NCBI RefSeq assembly: GCF_027580225.2
Contig: NC_073341.2
Location: 9,458,001-9,522,000, forward strand
Reading direction: 5' to 3'
Origin: Misgurnus anguillicaudatus
Lineage: Eukaryota > Chordata > Actinopteri > Cypriniformes > Cobitidae
DNA length: 64,000 nt
Part shown: piece after piece, positions 1-55,110 of the stretch
Layout of the letters: the number at the start of each line of letters is the position of its first letter
Numbering within the stretch: position 1 is the first letter of the stretch
Notes under the pieces: generated by a model
Seen by the model: only the letters and a program-made list of their open reading frames with translations
Database searches by the model: none
Told to the model about the DNA's origin: nothing
Made by a program: the position numbers and the translations under genes

Positions 1-640
1 TCCCTAGCAAATAAATACAGTACCTTAGCAACAGAATAAACAAAGTCTATATCTCTGCATCAGAACATTGTAGAGACATGGGACATAATGGAGCAGCTGT
101 ATTTGCAAATACAAACACACGAAACGAGTGTGCACGAACATAAATGTGATCTTGTAAGTGTCAGAGTAGCAGTCAAATGTAAACACTTTTGACGTAGGCG
201 CGAGCTCTGGCACGAGCTCTGGCGCATACTGTGACGTTGCCTGCTTAAACATCCGCTTGTCTCCGTTTACGTGCAACCGAAGATTTTCAAGATCTCCACT
301 CTGGCTGGAGTTTTTAGAAACAATCGGTTTCAGAGGCGAGTTCTCCGTTTGCGAGGGGCACAAACAAAGGTAAATCTCTCAGTTTTTAAAAAAACCATGT
401 ACGTGTAAACAGGGCCTCAAACACACCTATTATCTCTGCATCAGAACATCGTAGAGACATGGGGTTTGGATCGTTTCACTTGTGGCTTGGCGTATAATCA
501 CTGGTGAATGCCAATTCACTCCCTAGCAACCAAACAGAGGCACCATAGCAACCGATTAAAAAAAGCCTATATCTCTGCATCAGAAGATCGTAGAAACATG
601 GGAGCTGGATCGTTTCACTTGTGGCTTGGGGTATTCTTCA
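1..640. repeat. interrupted tandem repeat
   Basis: A unit containing CCCTAGCAA, then TATCTCTGCATCAGAA and GTAGARACATGGG occurs near 1-88, in part at 428-500, and again at 519-640. Two copies share the segment GGATCGTTTCACTTGTGGCT. The first gap (about 89-423) looks like separate inserted sequence. No coding content. Confidence 0.6.
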
Positions 641-3347
641 GAAAATGTAATCTAGTTAATACCTACAAATTCTCCTCATTATATTTGAAATGATCAACTT
701 TTTATCAATAATGAATGCAGTGATAATTTCCACCCTGCAAAATAATTTGATAGGATTCATTTAAAAGAATTAATTAATGCAAGGGTTTGTAAACCTTTGT
801 GTCAGCCGAACCCCCTTGACCTAAATAATTTACCCCTTGAGATTTTAAGTAAATATTTCGGTAATTAAATAGCACATTTGCATGTTTTACTTAAAAAAAA
901 TAATTTGTTTGAAAGTTTTATCTGCAGTATTTTACATCGTTATTGTTATTATTACCTTTATTGGACTTGCTGAGATCCTGCAGAGATCAATGGTGATATA
1001 TTATTTTGCTCTTTCTGACCCCTGCTCACCGTAACCATACACCACATGTGTGTAATATCACCACTGTCTACAGGACCCCTGCACTGTACTGTCATCAAGG
1101 GGCGGAAGATATTAAAATGTTCCTGAATGGTCCCCCTTGTGCCACACCCTTCCATTTTTTACATACTCCTGTCTTTTTCACATTTATAATCATATCTTCT
1201 TGGTTGTGGCTGGTATTAATCTGTCACTGGCTTAATTTGGATCTATAATGTTTGGCAGATAGCACCTGGGCAGTGGGAGGGGTCTATTTCTATGTGAAAT
1301 ATGATTACACTGGTGTAGAATTTCCCCCAGTATCTGTGCTATGGTTGAAGCACTGGAGTGTGTTGTAGTTATGAGAAAAGACACAGAAGTGGGGTGGAAA
1401 TGTGCTTGTAAAGATGGACTATAAAAGCCGTGCCAGAAGGAGGGCAGATAAGTTGTGTCGGTCCCCAGGCAGCTCGGGTAAGATTAAAGCACAACTAACT
1501 GCTGCTAATGCAATGGGTACAATGTTGTAATAACATTTTGTAATGAACATTACGGATGTTCAAGCAATGCTGACAATACTGTATGTTTTTTATTTCCTAT
1601 GTTGAACTTGTTAGTTGCTTTAAATAAAAAAATGTTACCTAAATAAGTAGATATACAATATAAATATAATATTTGAACAAAGTCACCAAGTCTGATTACA
1701 AACTACATGAAGAAGAAAACTAAACTAAACAATGTAGCATTTCAGTTAACTTGTGAACTGTCAATTTTATGACTTAAAAATCAGAAAAAAATGAATGTAA
1801 GATTTCAAGATTTTTGCACTTTATTTGTCTTTTGGTTGACCGGTTCCTTTTGAGAGTTAAAAGTGATTGAAACCATGCACCACATAAGTGTGACATGCAC
1901 GCTCAAGACTTCTCACCAGTATTTGATTTGCACAGCACATTTTATTTATGTGCGAGAACATGCAGGCTATGTATGATATGATCATTTGGTGTTAATGGTA
2001 GATGGGACAGCTCTGTACTGTGTACAGATCTCTCTTACAAGCCTTAAACACACTGATATTTGACACCGCCCAAATTAATTATTTCTGATGAGGTGTTGAC
2101 TTGAAAAATCAGTTCTTGAATGTTTTAAGGATTAAAACCACACTGATTAAAAGTGTGATTTTTTTTTTTTACAAACAGTATGTATGTAGTAGTGAGCAAT
2201 GATTTTCTGTCACTGTGTTGAGTTGATGGATGCTTCTTTTGTTCTTTTGCTCTCTATTATTAGCAACTGTCAACGTAAATCATTGTTGCCAAAGTCTTAT
2301 GTTGTAAATCAAGTCAATTATAAAAATAGTCCACTTAATGGCATGCATTTTCTTCTGCAAAATTGTTTCTGAGTGTTTTTTGCCCCTGTACTGCAAAGAA
2401 CAAAAGCCATTTTAATTTGGTTCATATCCTTCAGTGTGATAATTAAAAAACGTACACTGACTTGGCTTTAACCTAAATCCCATTCACACAGCAATTTGGT
2501 TCCAGACAATTAACATACACGGAAAGCATTGTGTGTGAACAAGAGGCAGAAACTGTGCCGTAGTGAGGACGCATGTGTCGTCATAACCAGAAATTATGGT
2601 TCAGCTCTTTGAGACAGGGATTTAAACGCAGATCAACATTTACATCGAGAAATGTCGGAAAACTGGACTAAGGCAGAGTTCAGGGAGATCTTTTCCGTGT
2701 TTTTTTTCCGTAATCTCTTTGTGAAAATGGCTGTAGATTCTGCTTCAGATTGTGTATGACATTTATGTGATTTAAAATTTCAAAACCCTGTTTGTAAATT
2801 AATTAAAGGCCAAAAAAAATATTGAGTGGCACAGACCTTCTATGGTCTTGTTATTGGTCTTCTTTCAGGATGTTGTATCCATAATATTGAATGGAAGTAA
2901 AACCTACAGCCAGTGCAACATTGCCATATGACAGCAATCTCAAAGTGTCTTACTGTGGTCTTTGAAGTTTAAATCGCCTTTGTTCTTAAAATGCAGACAC
3001 CCAACTAGAGTTCACCAATTCTTGATTACGTTGTCTCTCAGCATACTAATCTTAAGGTTGGGAGTAGACTAGAGGAACACCCCTCTTATCCAGTCTGCAG
3101 GTTGCTGTCGCCACAAAGAGTCATCTGTATGATAAGGCCTGAATCTTTCAGCAAACTGCTTGAACTATTAACATATTTGTCTGTGAAAACAAAGAACAAG
3201 AAAAATTTTAAGTACTTTGCTCCTTTTAAAGGTCACGTTTTTCCTGATCCCATTTTTTTTCAAACGTTAGTTATGTTGTTATTAGATCATAAATAATACC
3301 TGCAAAATTATAAAGCTCAAACTTCAATGCCAAACGATATATTTTCT
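641..3347. other. noncoding stretch, no recognised gene
   Basis: AT-rich DNA with no conserved ORF apart from the promoter-like site at 1.42 kb. A T run lies at about 2160-2171. Around 2645 a short ORF beginning MSENWTKAEFREI vaguely resembles the Myb/SANT-like proteins of Harbinger transposons but is far too short to call. I see no CCP1 exon here. Confidence 0.5.
1415..1479 (+). promoter_or_regulatory. possible TATA promoter with short first exon and splice donor
   Basis: TATAAAAG at 1420-1427 lies in moderately GC-rich, non-repetitive sequence, with a CACCTG E-box about 155 bp upstream. About 25-30 bp after the TATA box a short segment could be a first exon; it ends at 1477 in a good donor, GGGTAAGA. 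No ATG is present, so any such exon would be 5' UTR, possibly of agtpbp1. This is inference from motif spacing alone. Confidence 0.25.
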
Positions 3348-3351
3348 TTAA

Positions 3352-4073
3352 AGGAATAGTCTACTCATTTTCAATATTAAAATATGTTATTACCTTAACT
3401 TAGAATTGTTGATACATCCCGCTATCATCTGTGTGCGTGCACGTAAGCGCTGGAGCGTCCTGCGACGCTTCGATAGCATTTAGCTTAGCCCCATTCATTC
3501 AATGGTACCATTTAGAGATAAAGTTAGAAGTGACCAAACACATCAACGTTTTTCCTATTTAAGACGAGTAGTTATACGAGCAAGTTTGGTGGTAAAAAAA
3601 TAAAACGTAGCGCTTTTCTAAGCGGATTTAAAAGAGGAACTATATTTTATGGCGTAATAGCACTTTTGGGAGTACTTCGATTCGCCTGAAAAGTCCGCTC
3701 CCCTTCTCACTCTCATAATGGGAGAGGGAGGGTGTTACTGCGCCGAGTCGAAGTACTCCCATAAGTGCTATTACGCCATAAAATATAGTTCCTCTTTTAA
3801 ATCCGCTTAGAAAAGCGCTGCGTTTTGTTTTGTACCACCAAGCTTGCTCGTATAACGACTCGTCTTAAATAGGAAAAACGTTGATGTGTTTGGTCACTTC
3901 TAACTTTATCTTTAAATGGTACCATTGAATGAATGGGGCTAAGCTAAATGCTATCGAAGCGTCGCAGCGCGCTCCAGCGCTTACGTGCACGCACACAGAT
4001 GATAGAGGGATGTATCAACAATTCTTAGTTAAGGTAATAACATTTTAATAGTGAAAATGAGTAGACTATTCCT
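3352..4073. mobile_element. 722-bp TTAA-flanked foldback MITE
   Basis: The ends AGGAATAGTCTACTC and GAGTAGACTATTCCT are exact inverted repeats flanked by TTAA (3348-3351, 4074-4077). The arms extend inward for over 300 bp with few mismatches, leaving a short centre near 3690-3740. TTAA target sites are the mark of piggyBac-type transposition; no transposase is encoded. Confidence 0.85.
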
Positions 4074-4079
4074 TTAACA

Positions 4080-4400
4080 GAATATGCTTTTCAAGTACTA
4101 CAGAGAACGGCCAGTTTGGACTACAGTCCTCTACTTCCCAGTTGAATGACGTCAATATAAGAGTTTTTGACTAAACTACGCCCACAGGAATACATCACTC
4201 GCCAGCTGAGCTCAAATGGCGCTGGCTAAGCTAAGCTGCTGTCGAATCACAGCACAATTGCTTGATCATTTTAAAGAATAGTGCAACAGCGAGTGCGTCA
4301 ACTATAAACGCATCATACATTTTTTGAGATGCGCGCGCAATCAGAGGTGGTTCGCGGTGAGGAACAAAGCACGAGTATAAACAAAGCTTTAGTTAGTGAG
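4080..4400. repeat. fragment of a repeat also present near 24.6-24.9 kb
   Basis: The segment with CTACAGTCCTCTACTTCC and GCTAAGCTAAGCTGCTGTCG is the reverse complement of sequence at about 24730-24915. It abuts the right end of the 722-bp foldback MITE. Confidence 0.6.
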
Positions 4401-4405
4401 TCAGT

Positions 4406-4407
<2 letters not shown>

Positions 4408-4441
<34 letters not shown>
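4408..4441. repeat. (CA)n microsatellite
   Basis: About 17 uninterrupted CA dinucleotides. Confidence 0.95.
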
Positions 4442-4444
<3 letters not shown>

Positions 4445-4624
4445 CAGCAGGTGAACACTGCATTGAGATCTATTTCGCATCTTGCTGAAAGCATGTGAAA
4501 TGATAAACCTTTGTGACTATGCAGCACTGCCTTGATCGGGTGCGTTAAATGCATAAAAAATGTAACACATTATTTCCCCCATAACTAACTAATCTAATTA
4601 ACGCGTTAAATTAACCCTAGTTAG

Positions 4625-5037
4625 TAGGGCTGGGTATTGTTAGAAATGTCAAAATTCGATTCAATTTCGATTCTTGATGCTTTGATTCAATTCAATTCAA
4701 TATTGATTTACTTGCTTCGATATCGATTCAATAATAAGTAAATACACAAGCAATTAAGTACCTGGGTATATTTTTAAATAATGTGTGTAGTATTACTAAT
4801 GTTTGATCACGTTGATGGTGAAGGCTTGAAAGAAGTGCTGCTGTTTGCCATCTTTGATCTATCTGTTTTGATAAAGCACGTCTTGTACAACGCTGAACGC
4901 TCTCACTAGAGTGTTTCCCACAGCGCCGCCACTGGCCGGGGGGGCTGAATCGATTCATAGGATTTGATGAATCGATATTGAACTGAGAAACAAATAATTG
5001 CAATGCATTGATGAATCGATATTTTTACCCAGCCCTA
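4625..5037. mobile_element. 413-bp hAT-type MITE with 8-bp TSD
   Basis: The ends TAGGGCTGGGTA and TACCCAGCCCTA are inverted repeats flanked by an exact 8-bp duplication, CTAGTTAG (4617-4624 and 5038-5045). The interior is rich in ATTCGATTC/GAATCGAT motifs. The 8-bp duplication and the terminal sequence are typical of nonautonomous hAT elements in fish. Confidence 0.88.
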
Positions 5038-5859
5038 CTAGTTAGTTCATTCAACTGTGTTGAAATTGGGTTTTATTTTTAATCCCTTACAGAGATTCAG
5101 ACCTTTTCAACTTAACTGAGAATGAGACCGCATGGTCACTTAGCTGTAGTTTGGTATGAGCTACTTTGCCCTTAGCCCATCACTATCTTTATCATGAGGT
5201 TGACTCCCATGTCACTAAAATACAAGGAGTTTCCCCATTACTCCATTCTACAGCATTTCTATGAGCTAACTTATTGTGACTTATATTTCACCATTTACTC
5301 TTGCTTAAATTGCTTCACTGCAGAAGGAACCTTTTTAGTCCTGAATACTGCAAATTCTTAAAATAAACCATTTGCCCTGGCATGCTAGGTCTTCACTCTT
5401 GGGGCAATGCCCATGCTTCTTGAATCTATTTTTGACTTTGTTTTTTTCTGTTATAACAAATAACTCAACCTAGTTTCTTCCTAGCGAAAAGTGTAAGGTA
5501 AAAAAACTGAAGTCCCACTGTGGGGATAATTATGGTTTTGATTATTGTTTATGTTAGTGATGCGTGGGTCATTGCATAATGCGTGTGTGGGTAACTCTTG
5601 GGATGCGTGGGGTGGGTAAAGAAATTGTCACTTTATTGCTGGGCGGGATGGGGAGGGTCATCAAAACAAAATAAAAAACCCATGTATGTTGAGTGCAATT
5701 TCCTATATTATATTATAAATTTGGGAATATATATTTTCATATTTTATTCCTTTTGATAAGTTTACAATACCTAGGTCTACGTAGCAACGTAACTTGCATG
5801 ATGTCCTCAAACCTTTGACCTCAGGTCACAAAAGTGCCAAGCAGTTTCTGTGTTTAAAC

Positions 5860-6964
5860 CATAGACATTATATACGTAGACACCTCGTAGACTGAGCTGC
5901 CTATTGGAGCTGACGTATCGGGCAGCCGCCATCTTGGATGAGTCTCCAGTGCGCTCCCTTGCGTTCATTTCTTATGAGGAATAATCATAACTCCCCTAAT
6001 TTTTACTGGATTTTCACACGGTTTGAGTTGTTATAAGCGGCAGAGATTTAGTTATGATACAGGACGCTGCCACACATTAAAAAATACTGCTTTCATCCTA
6101 AAATACTTTGTATTATGCTCTTTAAGTATGGCATTGACAGAGGCAGACACTACTTAAGTGTTTTACTTTCTACATAAAAGTATCTGTATTTTATCAGTGT
6201 TTATTTTGGAAAACTTATAGTCCAAATTATTATCATAATTTTTACTCCACTACATTTCATAATTTCAATTTTTTGGTTTATATTTAATATTTAAGTACAT
6301 GTAACATCTACTTTTTTTACTTTTACTTAAAACTTTTGTACTAAAGTACTTTTTACTTATGTAATTTTTACGTATTTGGGTATTTTATGTAATAAGGTAT
6401 TAAATTAATTTTAATATGAATCAATTGAGAATGAATTGGCTGTGAGAATTTTCATTCCTAAATGGCGGCCGCGCTACTGAAGTGCCATCTAGTGGCTGTT
6501 TCCAAAAACGAATCAGAGTTTCCCCTCTTGTTCTTCTATACTCTTTGCAGAGCTTTGACGACTCTGTCACAACAAAACCCTCCCATTTTATAGCAACTTC
6601 CCATTGCCTCCTCATGCCTGTATCACTGGGAAACCTTCAAATGTGAAGAAAAAACAGCGAGAGATCATGAGAGAGAGTACCTGTTCCTGCTGAACATTGA
6701 CATAATATTATAAATAATAACGTAAAATAACCAAAATGATTGTTCAATCTTACTTGTGAAATGTAATCCCATGTGTTCTGGAATCAATACTGCGCCGGTT
6801 ATTGCAACCGTAAGCTGCACAAAATACGGCTATAGTATGGCTTTCTTTCCGTTAACTCCCATTGACTCTGATGCTAGCGTACAGTGAGGAGACCCATCCA
6901 ATATGGCGCCGGCGCTTGATGCGTTCCAGCACGTCATGAGGTGTCTACGTATATAATGTCTATG
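5860..6964. mobile_element. 1.1-kb inverted-repeat element with TTTAAAC duplication
   Basis: The ends CATAGACATTATATACGTAG and CTACGTATATAATGTCTATG are inverted repeats, flanked by TTTAAAC at 5853-5859 and 6966-6972 (8 bp if the preceding mismatched base counts). CCGCCATCTTGG near the left end and CCAATATGGCGCC near the right show that the pairing extends inward. No transposase ORF. A hAT-type origin is inferred from the duplication size. Confidence 0.75.
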
Positions 6965-7931
6965 ATTTAAACTACAAAATAAACCCAGAAATAAAAGTGA
7001 AGATTGGAGTCGAGATGCGGGGGAATTTAAGGTCAGGAATTGTCATCATTAAAAGAAAAGAAGTTCAAGCTGTTAAATCTAATGTAGAGAGATTTATAGT
7101 TCTTCTATACGGAAGAGTACAAACGTTGCTTTGTAAATGTAGAAAATGTTTATCATTATCCTATCTTGTTATTAATATGTCCATGCTGGTTTCTATGGTT
7201 CATAAGTGTATGTTGTTGCCAGTTTACATGATGATTTAATCTAATGGCTGTTTCCAAGCACTTTTAGGCTGAAATTAAGCCTGTTTTCACTCACATTACA
7301 ATGCCAAGTATGTCTATTTAATGGTTGCGTGTGCGAGTTGTAAAAAGAGATACATTGGTGCGTGGCGGGCTGGGGTGGACCAAATAATTTTATAAAAGCG
7401 GAACCCGTGGTTGGAAAAAACACTGACTCGTGCATCACTAGTTTATATGTCTTTGTGGTGTTTTTAGTATGTTTTAAGACAAGCCATATACAAATTCTTC
7501 ATTCAACACCATTGCTGATCATGTTCTCCATAAAATTGGAGACAGGTTAGGTTAGGATAGACTTTTTGATAGACCCACCCCACACATAAACAAGCCAGGC
7601 AACGATGTTGGTTAGTACACACGCCCCTTACTGCTGATTCGCTAAGTGTGTTTTGGTACTCGGCCGGACTCCCTATAGGGCTTATTCGCCATATTGTTGA
7701 GATGACATCTGTCCTGCCCCTAGCCGCACGTAGATTTGAGTTGAGGGGATGAGTAGCCTAATGGCTTCATCTCATCGGTATTAAAAGAAAATAAGCTTGA
7801 TTATTGTGGAACCATATCAAATAGACCCAATAGCCTTAAGTAAAGATCCGTCCTTATTGCCAGCCCTAACTTATCCGGATATTTATAACTATATCGTTCA
7901 TACAGTGTCCGGATACATCATACAAGCACTA

Positions 7932-8477
7932 AAGGGCCGTTCACATTATAACGTTAACTATAACGATAACTATATTAGCGTCTACATCACCAAACGATAC
8001 GTTTATGCTAATTTGCTCACGGCATTCACGCAAATCACTTGCCTTTAATATTGCTTGTAATAAAAACGGATGTAGATGTCCTCAACACGCTGCGTTTCGC
8101 GTAAGTCTAAACAGTGAATCTAATAGTTTGTGTAATCTCTTACCTTTTGGCATAACAGTTAGTTAATATAATAGAATAATAAGCATTACGTAGTCAATTT
8201 TCACAGCAACTGCAGGTAATTTTATGTTATAGACTTCAGCAATGAGGTTCACTGTCATTTTAAGTACTCGTGCACTTGAAGTTCAAATAGATTTGATTGG
8301 CTATAAATGGTTTATCCTTCATCAGGTGGGAAAATCGCTCAGAAAATGATCCCAACGATGTCGTTCATTGTATCTGGATCGTTATAGTTTTGGTGTGAGC
8401 TCCGCTATTTTCTTTAATATAAAACGATTTTCAAAACTATATTTTTTATAGTTATCGTTATAATGTGAACGGCCCTT
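7932..8477. mobile_element. 546-bp MITE with AAGGGCCGTTCACA ends
   Basis: The left end AAGGGCCGTTCACATTATAA and right end TTATAATGTGAACGGCCCTT are exact inverted repeats. GTTAACTATAACGATAAC-type sequence pairs further in. No clear target duplication was seen, so the superfamily is left open. Confidence 0.75.
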
Positions 8478-8548
8478 AATTCCCTACCTAGTATCAATGC
8501 CAGACCTATTATGTTTATATAGTTATTAATACTAATTTAATAACTGTC

Positions 8549-8800
8549 TCAATTTATCAGCAACTGCTTACAGCTAACCATATGTGATGAAATTATGGGG
8601 ACAGACTTTGCTGTGAGGTGACGTTTTCTACATGTGATAAAATGAGGGGGACAGACTTTGCTGTTGCAGTCTCTCCTGCGCTGGCTCAACTTCTCTGTCT
8701 CCTTCCTTTCATGTTTTCTGACAGTCGGTATCGCATAAAAACTTATTCCGGAGTTCTTTTTGCTGTTGTTAGAACAGCCGTGTATTACACCACACACCAT
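8549..8800 (-). pseudogene. decayed THAP-domain exon fragment
   Basis: The minus-strand ORF reads GVIHGCSNNSKKNSGISFYA then IPTVRKHERKETEKLSQRRR and VCPPHF. The GC.NNSKKN..ISFY.IP pattern and the later C-x2-H match the start and end of the THAP zinc finger found in THAP proteins and in P-element and Kolobok transposases. The first Cys is misplaced and the middle of the domain is missing. A 36-bp segment containing GGGGACAGACTTTGCTGT is duplicated where the finger should continue. Likely a dead transposon or gene fragment. Confidence 0.55.
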
Positions 8801-9317
8801 TGCGCTGTTTAAAAAAGTACATCTATAATACCATGGATAATACCGACGCTGCCTCGCTTGTCAATTGACAGACTGACAGGTGTCGTGGTTTCTATGTCAA
8901 CAACATGGCCGCCGCGAACATTGATGACATAGATCGAATAACTCCTATTCCAAAGTGTTTTTCAAAAATCATGCAGCCCGCCTTTAAAGAAGAACATTTT
9001 CTGGAAGGCATTAAACTTTTGTGAAAATCATAAAAAATGCTGACGCTGGCTGGCAACTTTTGTTTAAAACGCTGACAGGGAAAGAGTTAAAGATTAGTAC
9101 TGCAAACGCGCAGTTCACATATGCATTGCATGAAACTGAACTTAGCAGTTTTATGTCACTTTACTTAATTTACTATAACAGTGTATAAAAAACATCTCCT
9201 TACTTATAGCAGCTTAACTTGGGTACATAACTTGGGTGACCTAGAAGTAGTTAAGACATTTTTTTCTGTTCAAAAATGTATTTTACTTATGTATAACATT
9301 TCTTTGTTTCTTTTTAG

Positions 9318-52491
<43,174 letters not shown>

Positions 52492-52558
52492 TCACCAAGA
52501 CTGTCTTAACTAAAATCATACCAGGCTTTACTTGAGTCCAATGCTCAAGCTGAACTCT

Positions 52559-52564
52559 AATAAA
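52559..52564 (+). promoter_or_regulatory. proximal poly(A) signal AATAAA
   Basis: Canonical hexamer 68 bp after the agtpbp1 stop codon. Use of this site would give a very short 3' UTR. Confidence 0.4.
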
Positions 52565-52964
52565 CTTAAACTCACCGATTGTTAACCTGTGCTTTACAGT
52601 ACATTACATATGTTTGCCTGCTCTATAGAAACCGATTTATTCACAAGATTTACATTTATTTCAATAACCAGCAGAGACCCGGAGATATATATGCATAGCA
52701 TAGTTACATTACATAGTTTTAAACATTTTAAGAAATAGTTGTCTGAAAAAAATAGTCAAAACACTGTTCCTGGCTGTCACCGGGATGGTACACTTCAAAA
52801 AATACACCTTTGGAAAGTTCATATCATTCATATTAGTACCTCAGAGATACATATTGGTACTAAATGTATACATATCTCTTCCTAAATGGTACATTTTTAA
52901 AGGGTACTGACCCAGTGACAGCTTGAGTCCTGACTCTCTGTGGTCATTAAAAATCCAAAAATTG

Positions 52965-53175
52965 CCCATTGGCCTACTAATCACCCCCTCGTATAATTGT
53001 CTATATGACTCTGTCTCCTCTCCACTATAAGCTGGTGTGTGGTGGGCGTTCTGGTGCAATATGGCTGCCGTCGCATCATCCAGGTAAATGCTGCACATTG
53101 GTGGTGGTTGAGTAGAATTCCCTCTTACATATGTAAAGCGCTTTGAGTGCTGGAGAAAAGCGCTATATTAATGTA
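52965..53175 (+). repeat. SINE/LINE-tail repeat in the 3' UTR
   Basis: GGTGCAATATGGCTGCCG-type body, GCTGCACATTGGTGGTGG, then the tail AAAGCGCTTTGAGTGCTGGA and AAAAGCGCTATATTAATG, a widespread fish retroposon end. Confidence 0.6.
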
Positions 53176-53344
53176 ACCAATTAATTATTACAAATTAATT
53201 AATTAATTATTAAAGGTGTGACTAATGGTTATTTAAATGTTATTGAAATAAAATGCGCAAATGTTTTGGATAACTTTAGTCAAGTTTTAGAGGCCATGGT
53301 CACTGTAAGTTTTTGTTTATGTCAGCTTGGGTATTCTGTCTAAT

Positions 53345-54126
53345 GGTGCGTTTACACCAACCGCGTTTCAGGCGTCAAAATCGCGTCTAGTTTGCCGCTT
53401 GAACAATTTGAATGCATTCGCGCGTCAAGAGCGAAGTAGACGCGCGGAAAAAGCAAGCATTTGATGCGCGTCAAAGGCAAAATCCGCTTCTTGTGGGAGG
53501 GGCAAGTGCTATGTGGTTGTCTGTTTGCAGGATGACTGATGTTGATTGTGCATTTATTGAAAGAGTTACCGGTTTGTATTTGGTAACCTTACTATAGGGG
53601 AAAAATAAACAGCGCAGGTCGATAAATGTCACGCGACTCAAAAGTGAAATGTGTATTTACAACTTAGGTTTGGGCCAGGTTGCCCAATGTCCTCACTGAC
53701 ACTCTTCCAAGCGAGGTCCTTTTTATTCCTGTCTCTTTAGAAATAAGAACTTGTGTCGTATAGCTTCGGGTGACTGATCACGGACAATATCAAGCGTTGG
53801 TTAAATGAGTGACTCTGGGCGGGGCTGCCTCCACAGCAGCAAACAGGCTCCTGATTGGTTAACGCGGCGCGAAAATCCACCAAAGTTCACATTTTTCAAC
53901 TCAGACGTCAGCCGCAAATTCGCGTTAAACGCAAAATGCACAAAAAGTACCATTCGCGCGTACCGCGCTATACGCTCATTTTGCGCAATTCGCGTGAACT
54001 AGATGCGCGAATGAGGCGGAATCACGTCTTCCGTGCCGCGAGACCTCCAGATGCATGTCAACGCGTCTTCACATTGACTTAACATTGAAATCACTCTCGC
54101 TTGACCGCGACTGGTGTAAACGCAGC
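53345..54126. mobile_element. 782-bp MITE in the 3' UTR
   Basis: GGTGCGTTTACACCAACCGC pairs with GCGACTGGTGTAAACGCAGC. The interior is rich in CGCG, unlike the surrounding AT-rich DNA. Confidence 0.75.
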
Positions 54127-54795
54127 ATAACATATCCATTTTTGTCACAAAAGTCTTATTGGTTTGGATCAACATGATAATTGTGATTATACAAAATGTC
54201 TTTGTATCATTTATATAAATGTTATGTGGCAGATAGACTGAGATTTAAGAATTATGGTGCTTTAGGAGAAAAGTTTTTGATGGTCAAAAATATCACTGGT
54301 TGCTTAACACATAATATTGAGAACAGAACCAAATGAGCATAAAATCAAAGCTGCATGCTCACCATATCACAATGTAATCGAATGAATGTAACTTCACTTC
54401 AATTTTGATGGCAAAGCTCGCCTGTGTGCTTCATGTGACGTCCTGAAAGGGTTAAAGTGAAGTCTTAGATCACTGTTGTTCATGTGTGTATTTGTTCACA
54501 GCACTTTTGCTTTTTTAATTGGAAGATTTTTCATTTAGATGTCGATATTTCTTTCGTTGTTGGATTTGTAAAAGTAGTGCATGATCTTTGGAAGTTGCCT
54601 TTTTAATTTAATTTATTTGTTTTATTTGTTTGTTGGGAGAAAATGAAGGTTAAGCTTGACCGTGCGTGTGTGTGATTGAGATTTTGTATTTGTGTGTGTA
54701 TGTTGTCAGCAGCTGGCCAAAGTACTAAAAGTGTGAATGTGGCGAGAACCACATTGTGTTGAAATGTTTGTCAAACTTAATTTGAAAGTACAGTT

Positions 54796-54801
54796 AATAA
54801 A
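54796..54801 (+). promoter_or_regulatory. distal poly(A) signal AATAAA
   Basis: Canonical hexamer followed within 40 bp by a T/GT-rich element, the usual arrangement of a cleavage site. Repeats resume about 300 bp downstream with a Tc1/mariner-type copy. Confidence 0.4.
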
Positions 54802-55110
54802 CAACTAAATCAAATCTGTCTCTTGTTTGCATTAACATTAATATTTTTTATAAGAGTCTTGTATGGTTTAAATGACAACAAGATGAGAGCCTTAAGGAAT
54901 GCTCTTATAAATTTCAAGCACAATGGGCAGCATCTGTGGCATCAAATTATTCAAATGAAAAGAATAGATATTCTAGATGATAACTGATTATATGGATAAC
55001 AGATGCTGTCGTATGCTTTCCAAACTACCAACAGCCAATGGATAATCCACATTTTATGTGTTGCAATATTGACAATGAATTTTAAGTGAAATTAATGCTA
55101 TTGTTTAATA

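Larger units (their letters stand above)
52492..54815 (+). other. agtpbp1: probable agtpbp1 3' UTR with two candidate poly(A) signals
   Basis: Follows the stop codon with no further coding potential. A canonical AATAAA lies at 52559-52564, about 70 bp after the stop. Another lies at 54796-54801, followed by a GT-rich stretch, after a T/G-rich non-repetitive segment that resembles a vertebrate 3' UTR end. Between them sit a SINE/LINE-like repeat (about 52965-53175) and a MITE (about 53345-54126). The position of the true end is inferred. Confidence 0.5.

Noticed and set aside
1..640. Direct repeats considered as a CRISPR-like array
   Set aside because: Units are long, irregular and interrupted, and the genome is plainly eukaryotic.
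2645..2760. Short ORF MSENWTKAEFREI... resembling a Myb/SANT-like transposon protein
   Set aside because: Only a few matching residues before the sequence turns to low-complexity Phe codons; too short to support.
2868..2930. Acceptor-like CTTCTTTCAG followed by an open stretch, considered as the missing 5' agtpbp1 exon
   Set aside because: The translation (DVVSIILNGSKTYSQCNIAI) does not resemble CCP1, and no suitable donor follows.
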